From CAYLZW01 sp964388085 (GTDB lineage Bacteria > Myxococcota > UBA727 > CAYLZW01), in contig CAYLZW010000210.1 of the NCBI GenBank assembly GCA_964388085.1, positions 1 through 10,511 on the forward strand: 10,511 nt of DNA, given 5' to 3'. The notes below the pieces were generated by a model that was not told the DNA's origin, made no database searches, and saw only the letters and a list, made by a program, of their open reading frames with translations. The translations under genes were made by a program, and so were the position numbers. Below, one piece after another: positions 6,323-10,511 of this stretch (position 1 is the first letter of the stretch; each line of letters opens with the position of its first letter).

Positions 6323-9153
6323 TCCGTCAGGCGCTGTCGCTCGGCGGCCGGCTCGCCTGCCTGCCCCTCGCGCTGGCGCTCGCCTGTGTGCCCGGCGATC
6401 TCGTGGACGGCGGCTCCGGCGGCTTCGACGACCACACGCGAGGACGCCTGACGAGCCGCGCCGAGGTGCTCGCCTGGTCGAGCGCGGCCGCCGGCTCCTC
6501 GGCGCTCAAGTTCGTCGTCACGGAGTTCTCCGCTGCGAGCGCGCGCGCCATGCTCTACCTCGACGGAGGCTTCTACACGCTGCACGACGAGTGGATGTGG
6601 TTCCGCTTGCTGAACGGACAGCGGGTGCGCGGCGTCGATCTCGAGCCGTACGCCGGATCGTTCGCCACCGTCGCCGACATCGTCACCTGGGCGCGCGCGC
6701 GCGTCGTGGCAGAGCAGGAGCTGCCGCTCGATCTGCGCTTCGTCGGCGACCGGCTCTACTCGCCCCGGTTCTATTCGCTGGCGCTCGACACGACGCCGCG
6801 CGGGCTCGGCCTCGGCACGCTCGTGCACCTGCCGGCGCGCAGCGAGCCTGAGGCGCGCGAGGAGATCTGGGCCTTCGAGCTCGAGTTCCAGGACGATCCG
6901 AGCCACGCGGAGCTGAGCGTCTTCTTCTCGCTCCTCGACGACACGCTGCCCGAGGGCATCGCGGGCGAGGTGCGCTGGCTCGTGCGCTCTCCGGCGCAGG
7001 AGGCGCTCGCCCTGCAGATGGAGCAAGGCGCGCTGCCGTACCACGAGCGCATCCTCCGCTATGACGAGATCGTGGTGCCGGGTGAGGTCGAGGTCTACAG
7101 CGAAGGGCTGGTCGCCGGCCGCCTGCAGCTCCTCCGTCCCGGCGAGCCCGGCCTCGAGGACGCGCTCTCCACCGACGTCCTCGCGCTCGGCTTCGTACCC
7201 GACTTCTTGCCGGCGGCGACGGGCCTGCTCACGGCGGTGCCGCAGACGCCGCTGGCGCACATCAACGTGCTCGCGAAGAACCGCGGCATCCCGAACGCCT
7301 ACCTCGGCGGCCTCAGCGACGACCCGAACCTCGACCAGCTCGCGCGCGTGCGAGCGCCGGTGATCCTGCTCGCGGAGCAGCAGCCGGCGCCGCGCGTCGT
7401 CGTGCAGCCCATCTCGGAGCAGCAGTTCGCCACCTGGCGCTCCCTCTCGCTGCGGCCGGCGCTCGCGGTGCCGCCCGTCGAAATCGCGAGCCTGCCCTAC
7501 ACGATCGACCTGGCCACGCTCTCGTTCGACGACGTGGACGAGCAGCGGCCCATCATCGGCGGCAAGGCCGCGGGCTTCCTCGGGCTCATGGCGCCCGGCA
7601 CCGTCGTCATGCCGGACGCGCCCCTGGCCATCACCGTACGCGCCTATGCCGAGCACCTCGCGCCGCTCCGGGCGCGCCTCGAGGAGGTGCTCGCTGACGT
7701 CGAGTTCACCCGCTCGGCCCGCACCCGCTTCCTCGTGCTCGAGGGGGAAGACGCCTTCCGCGCGCGCTACACGACGGCCGAGGACCGCGCGTTTGTCGAC
7801 GAGCTGCTCGCGAGCTCCACCAGCAGCGTGCTCGCGGAGGTGGTGCGGGACGGCGGCGTCAAGGCGCTCATCACCGCGAAGCCCATGAGCCAGGCGAGCC
7901 TCGACGCCATCCTGGACGCGCTGTTCGCGCAGTTCGGCCACTTCCACGTGCGCCAGGGCTTGCGCTTCCGCTCGTCGAGCAACGTCGAGGACATCGAGGG
8001 CTTCAACGGCGCCGGTCTGTACGAGTCGCACACCGGCTTCCTGTTCCCCGAGCAGGCCGGCGAGCACGGCAAGACCGTCGAGCGCGCCATCAAGCGGGCG
8101 TGGGCTTCTTATTGGGGCGCCGAGGCCTTCGAGGAGCGGCGGCTCTCGCGCATCGCGCACCTGAGCGGCCACATGGCCGTGCTGGTACACGCGCGCTTCG
8201 ACGACGACAGCGAGCTCTCGAACGCGGTCTTTACCTACACGCTCCTCCCTGCGAGCCACGCGGACGAGGGGGTGCTCGAGGTGAACGTCCAGCGCGGCGC
8301 CTTGAGCGTGACGAACCCGCCGCCCGGCACCGACTCCTTGCCCGAGGTCGATGTCGTGCGCCTCGGCCGGGGGGAGAGCGAGCCGGTCATCGAGCGGCTG
8401 GCGCCCTCGACGGAGGTGAGCGCTGGCGAGGTCGTGCTCAGCGACGACAAGCTGCGCGAGGTGTTCGCCTCCGCGCGCGCGGTGAGCGAGGCCTGGATCG
8501 TCGTCGAGAACCAGGGGCTGCTCACGTCGCAGCGGCGCCGCACGCTCGTGCTCGACTTCGAGCTGCGCGAGATGGCCGCCGGCTGGCCGGCGCTCTCCGA
8601 GGGCACGCCCTTTGGCGAGCGGCTCGTCATCAAGCAGGCGCGTACGCTCGAGCCGGGCAGCGCGCACATCCCGGCGGAGGTCCTCGCGCTGCCCTTCCCG
8701 CGCGACGTCCTCTCCCGCGCCCGCCTCGTCGAGCGGACCACCTGCGCCGCCTCCGCCTTCGACGTCACCGTGAGCGAGGCCTACACCGATCCGCTGAGCG
8801 AGCCCGACCTCGGCTACGCGCAAGAGCCCTTCACCGCCTTCGTGACGCTCGACCTCATAGCGCCGCTGCCGGCGCTCGGGCTCGAGGAGGGGCGGCGGCT
8901 CTCGTTCGTGCACCCGGGCTTCCTCGCGGTGCGGCACCCGGGGCTCTCGGACGGCGACGCTGCCTACGGCCTCGAGGTCGAGATCGATCCGAGCCGGCCC
9001 GAGGCTGCGTCGTTGAGCGCGATCCGCCTTTTGCCCGACGGCACCTGGCAGCTCGAGAAGGACGAGGTGGCGGAGAGCGGCTCCATCACGGCGTGCGAGA
9101 GCACACCGCTGTTCACGACCCCGGACGACTTCCTGCGCGCGCTCTTGCCCTGA
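6319..9153 (+). CDS. Exported dikinase-like protein: phosphohistidine swivel plus PPDK-type ATP-grasp
   Basis: This 944-residue protein starts with a signal peptide ending LALALAC (probable lipid Cys23). Residues 24-250 are unrecognised. A swivelling phosphohistidine domain (about 253-350) reads SEGLVAGRLQLL, then TDVLALGFVPDF, then PLAHINVLAKNRGIPNAYLGG with candidate catalytic His314. A PPDK_N/ATP-grasp domain (about 411-780) has IIGGKAAGFLGL (Lys416), LRFRSSSNVEDIEGFNGAG (Arg551), HMAVLVHARF, LDFELRE (Glu748) and VIKQARTL (Gln773, Arg775), matching the Lys, Arg, Glu, Gln-x-Arg set of pyruvate phosphate dikinase. The 780-944 tail is unassigned and holds Cys809 and Cys926, possibly a disulfide. 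PEP synthase has ATP-grasp before the swivel and a TIM barrel after; here the order is reversed, as in glucan water dikinase, and no TIM barrel is seen. Substrate unknown. It is coupled to the lamin-tail gene by ATGA. Confidence 0.85.
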   Translation: MIRQALSLGGRLACLPLALALACVPGDLVDGGSGGFDDHTRGRLTSRAEVLAWSSAAAGSSALKFVVTEFSAASARAMLYLDGGFYTLHDEWMWFRLLNGQRVRGVDLEPYAGSFATVADIVTWARARVVAEQELPLDLRFVGDRLYSPRFYSLALDTTPRGLGLGTLVHLPARSEPEAREEIWAFELEFQDDPSHAELSVFFSLLDDTLPEGIAGEVRWLVRSPAQEALALQMEQGALPYHERILRYDEIVVPGEVEVYSEGLVAGRLQLLRPGEPGLEDALSTDVLALGFVPDFLPAATGLLTAVPQTPLAHINVLAKNRGIPNAYLGGLSDDPNLDQLARVRAPVILLAEQQPAPRVVVQPISEQQFATWRSLSLRPALAVPPVEIASLPYTIDLATLSFDDVDEQRPIIGGKAAGFLGLMAPGTVVMPDAPLAITVRAYAEHLAPLRARLEEVLADVEFTRSARTRFLVLEGEDAFRARYTTAEDRAFVDELLASSTSSVLAEVVRDGGVKALITAKPMSQASLDAILDALFAQFGHFHVRQGLRFRSSSNVEDIEGFNGAGLYESHTGFLFPEQAGEHGKTVERAIKRAWASYWGAEAFEERRLSRIAHLSGHMAVLVHARFDDDSELSNAVFTYTLLPASHADEGVLEVNVQRGALSVTNPPPGTDSLPEVDVVRLGRGESEPVIERLAPSTEVSAGEVVLSDDKLREVFASARAVSEAWIVVENQGLLTSQRRRTLVLDFELREMAAGWPALSEGTPFGERLVIKQARTLEPGSAHIPAEVLALPFPRDVLSRARLVERTTCAASAFDVTVSEAYTDPLSEPDLGYAQEPFTAFVTLDLIAPLPALGLEEGRRLSFVHPGFLAVRHPGLSDGDAAYGLEVEIDPSRPEAASLSAIRLLPDGTWQLEKDEVAESGSITACESTPLFTTPDDFLRALLP

Positions 9154-9246
9154 CGTGCGCGCGCCGGTCCTCCTCGACCCGATGACGTACGGAAACGCCC
9201 GCTACCCGGGTTGCGCGACACAGCCGGCGTGGGCTTTCATGCCGGC
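9154..9246. other. 93-base gap before the acyltransferase gene
   Basis: No terminator is seen, so plsC is probably read through from the upstream operon. GCCGGC (9223-9228) and GCCGGC (9241-9246) can form a 6-bp stem with a 12-base loop directly before the ATG at 9247, which might hinder ribosome access. No good Shine-Dalgarno sequence precedes that ATG. Confidence 0.5.
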
Positions 9247-10050
9247 ATGAGCGACAGCCGCACCGGGCTCCGCGTGCACGCGCTCAGCGTCGCTGACACC
9301 GCGCGCTGGCGCGTCGTGAACCTGCTGCAGGCGGCCTTCCTCACGACGTGGACGGCGCTCTGCATCTCGCTCGCCCTCGCCTCCCTGGCGCTCACCTGGC
9401 GGCCCGGGCCCTCGCTCTGGATGGCGCGTCACCTGTGGGCGCCGCCGCTCTTGCGCGCGGCCGGGGTCCGGCTCGAGGTACGTGGGCTCGACAACATCGC
9501 CGGCGTGTCCTCGGGCCTGTTCATGGCGAACCACCAGTCGATGATCGACATCGCCGTCGTGTTCGCCGCGCTGCCGGCCGGGCTCCGCTTCGTCGCCAAG
9601 CGGGTGCTGCTCTTCGTGCCTTTCCTCGGCTGGTACATGTGGGCCATGGGGATGGTCTTCGTCGACCGGAACAAGCGCGCGAAGGCCATCGAGTCCCTGC
9701 GGCGAGCGACGACGCTGTTCCAAGGCGGCGCCTATGTGATGACCTTCCCCGAGGGGACCCGCACGCGCGACGGCTGCGTGCTGCCCTTCAAGAAGGGCCT
9801 GTTCATGCTCGCCATCGAGTCGGGCGTCCCCATCGTCCCCGTGGCGATCGAAGGTGCCCTCGGCGTGCTGCCCTCGGACGGCTTTCAGGTGCGGCCTGGC
9901 GTCGTCAAGGTCGCCCTGGGAGAGCCGATCCCGACCGCTGGCCTCTGCCCGGCCGATCGGGACGCGCTCATCCAGCGGGTGCGCGACGCGGTCATCGACC
10001 TGAACGTCTCCCTCGGCGGCAAGGGCGGGGACAAGTCCACGCCCGTGTGA
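9247..10050 (+). CDS. plsC: 1-acyl-sn-glycerol-3-phosphate acyltransferase (PlsC family)
   Basis: This 267-residue inner-membrane enzyme is predicted to transfer an acyl chain to lysophosphatidic acid, giving phosphatidic acid for phospholipid synthesis. A hydrophobic segment at about 26-50 should anchor it. The family motifs are in order: NHQSMID (95-101, catalytic His96 and Asp101), GMVFVDRN (135-142), FPEGTRTRDG (167-176) with FKKGLF after it, and VPIVPVAIEG (194-203). I chose ATG 9247, giving MSDSRTGLRV; a TTG at 9211 would add 12 residues without conserved sequence. Genomes of this type often carry several PlsC-like paralogues, so acceptor specificity (lysophosphatidate, lyso-ornithine lipid or another) is not certain. 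It lies 93 bases after the dikinase-like gene on the same strand, so co-transcription is likely but functional linkage is unproven. Confidence 0.9.
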   Translation: MSDSRTGLRVHALSVADTARWRVVNLLQAAFLTTWTALCISLALASLALTWRPGPSLWMARHLWAPPLLRAAGVRLEVRGLDNIAGVSSGLFMANHQSMIDIAVVFAALPAGLRFVAKRVLLFVPFLGWYMWAMGMVFVDRNKRAKAIESLRRATTLFQGGAYVMTFPEGTRTRDGCVLPFKKGLFMLAIESGVPIVPVAIEGALGVLPSDGFQVRPGVVKVALGEPIPTAGLCPADRDALIQRVRDAVIDLNVSLGGKGGDKSTPV

Positions 10051-10051
10051 C

Positions 10052-10068
10052 CGCTCTCGACGAGAGCG
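10052..10068 (+). terminator. Strong hairpin right after plsC, no T tract
   Basis: CGCTCTC and GAGAGCG (10052-10058 and 10062-10068) form a perfect 7-bp stem with the 3-base loop GAC, starting 2 bases after the plsC stop. No run of T follows, so it is not a classic intrinsic terminator. It may protect the mRNA 3' end or act with Rho. Confidence 0.4.
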
Positions 10069-10299
10069 CAAGGCCGCGCGCGGGTCGGACGATCGACCGA
10101 GCAACCCCGGAGACCCGTACGGCAACGTGCGGATGGGACGTACCTGGTGGGTTTCACACGGGTCCCTCGCTTTACGCGCACCCTGCCGAGGCACTAGGCT
10201 CGTGATCCCCCACAGGCGCCTCTTGGGCTGTGTGACCTCGAACGGTGGTTTTGCCCCGAGGCGAGGTCGATGACGAAGCCGTACGCGAACGAGGTAACG
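10069..10299 (+). promoter_or_regulatory. Gap before the last lipoprotein gene, rich in inverted repeats
   Basis: Three perfect inverted repeats are visible. GACCCGT/ACGGGTC are at 10112-10118 and 10158-10164. CACAG/CTGTG are at 10211-10215 and 10228-10232. GACCTCG/CGAGGTC are at 10234-10240 and 10262-10268. The last 3' arm contains the GAGG-type sequence just before ATG 10270, so it could mask a ribosome-binding site. A weak promoter-like pair is TTTACG (10171-10176), 18 bases, TAGGCT (10195-10200). No known riboswitch was recognised. Confidence 0.35.
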
Positions 10300-10511
10300 A
10301 TGAGACGGTCCCTATTCTGCCTGCTCGGCGTCACAGCGCTGCTGTCAGTGGCCGCGGCCTGCGGCTCGCCGGTCCCACGCGATCCGGACGCGCAGCCGCC
10401 GCCAGGAGGCGATCCGATCGCCAACGTGCCCGTGGCCCCGCCCGACGAAAACGTGGTCCCCGATCCGGTCGTCGATCCCATCGACCAGCCGCCCGACCCG
10501 ACGGCCTGTCC
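10300..10511 (+). CDS. Lipoprotein with Pro/Asp-rich linker, 5' part
   Basis: The frame is open to the right edge, so only 70 residues are seen. The product starts MRRSLFCLLGVTALLSVAAAC, a signal peptide with lipobox VAAAC (Cys21), followed by a Pro/Asp-rich low-complexity linker (DPDAQPPPGGDP, VVDPIDQPPDP) of the kind that tethers a globular domain away from the membrane. The functional domain is beyond the window, so no role is assigned. I chose ATG 10300 because GAGG lies 5 bases upstream and it gives a compact basic n-region. An in-frame ATG at 10270, also with GAGG nearby, would add MTKPYANEVT and make a poorer signal peptide. It is separated from plsC by a 249-base gap with its own possible promoter, so it is probably a new transcription unit. 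Confidence 0.75.
   Translation, partial: MRRSLFCLLGVTALLSVAAACGSPVPRDPDAQPPPGGDPIANVPVAPPDENVVPDPVVDPIDQPPDPTAC

Noticed and set aside
5464..8937. 1157-codon minus-strand open frame opposite the lamin-tail and dikinase-like genes
   Set aside because: It spans two well-supported plus-strand genes, shows no recognisable domain and has biased composition; stop codons are rare antisense to GC-rich codons.
6319..9153. Ordinary phosphoenolpyruvate synthase
   Set aside because: Domain order is reversed, there is no PEP-binding TIM barrel, and there is an export signal.

Overview
The window is a GC-rich stretch of bacterial chromosome. Almost every gene begins or ends within a few bases of the next. 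Several exported proteins are lipoproteins with Asp/Gly- or Asp/Pro-rich linkers, and one carries lamin-tail domains. This combination, with an MltF-type transglycosylase and a Crp/Fnr regulator, fits Myxococcota (old Deltaproteobacteria). That placement rests on style and content only; there is no rRNA or marker alignment. No CRISPR array, insertion sequence, tRNA or rRNA was seen.

Left part (1-3860): the C-terminal end of a Crp/Fnr-family regulator is fused by a one-base stop/start overlap (TGATG) to a lipoprotein lytic transglycosylase with two tandem solute-binding sensor domains. Convergent to it, and overlapping it by 9 bases, is the conserved housekeeping pair rph-rdgB (RNase PH and dITP/XTP pyrophosphatase) on the minus strand.

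Middle (3861-5236): a 498-base gap of visibly lower GC carries a convincing intrinsic terminator on the plus strand with no recognised plus-strand gene in front of it. This suggests an orphan small RNA or a small unrecognised gene. A minus-strand gene for a ribonucleotide-reductase-R2-like di-iron ferritin-fold protein follows. Its start lies only 56 bases from the divergent plus-strand operon.

Right part (5237-10511): a plus-strand operon encodes (a) a lipoprotein with two lamin-tail domains, (b) coupled by ATGA, a 944-residue predicted lipoprotein holding a phosphohistidine swivelling domain followed by a pyruvate-phosphate-dikinase-type ATP-grasp domain, and (c) a PlsC-type lysophosphatidic acid acyltransferase. 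The order swivel-then-ATP-grasp is that of plant glucan water dikinases, not of PEP synthase. The key ATP-grasp and swivel residues look intact although the protein carries an export signal. After a 249-base gap rich in inverted repeats, another lipoprotein gene starts and runs off the window.

The most novel candidate is the lamin-tail / exported dikinase-like pair (5237-9153). The second is the orphan plus-strand transcript implied by the terminator at 4262-4311.
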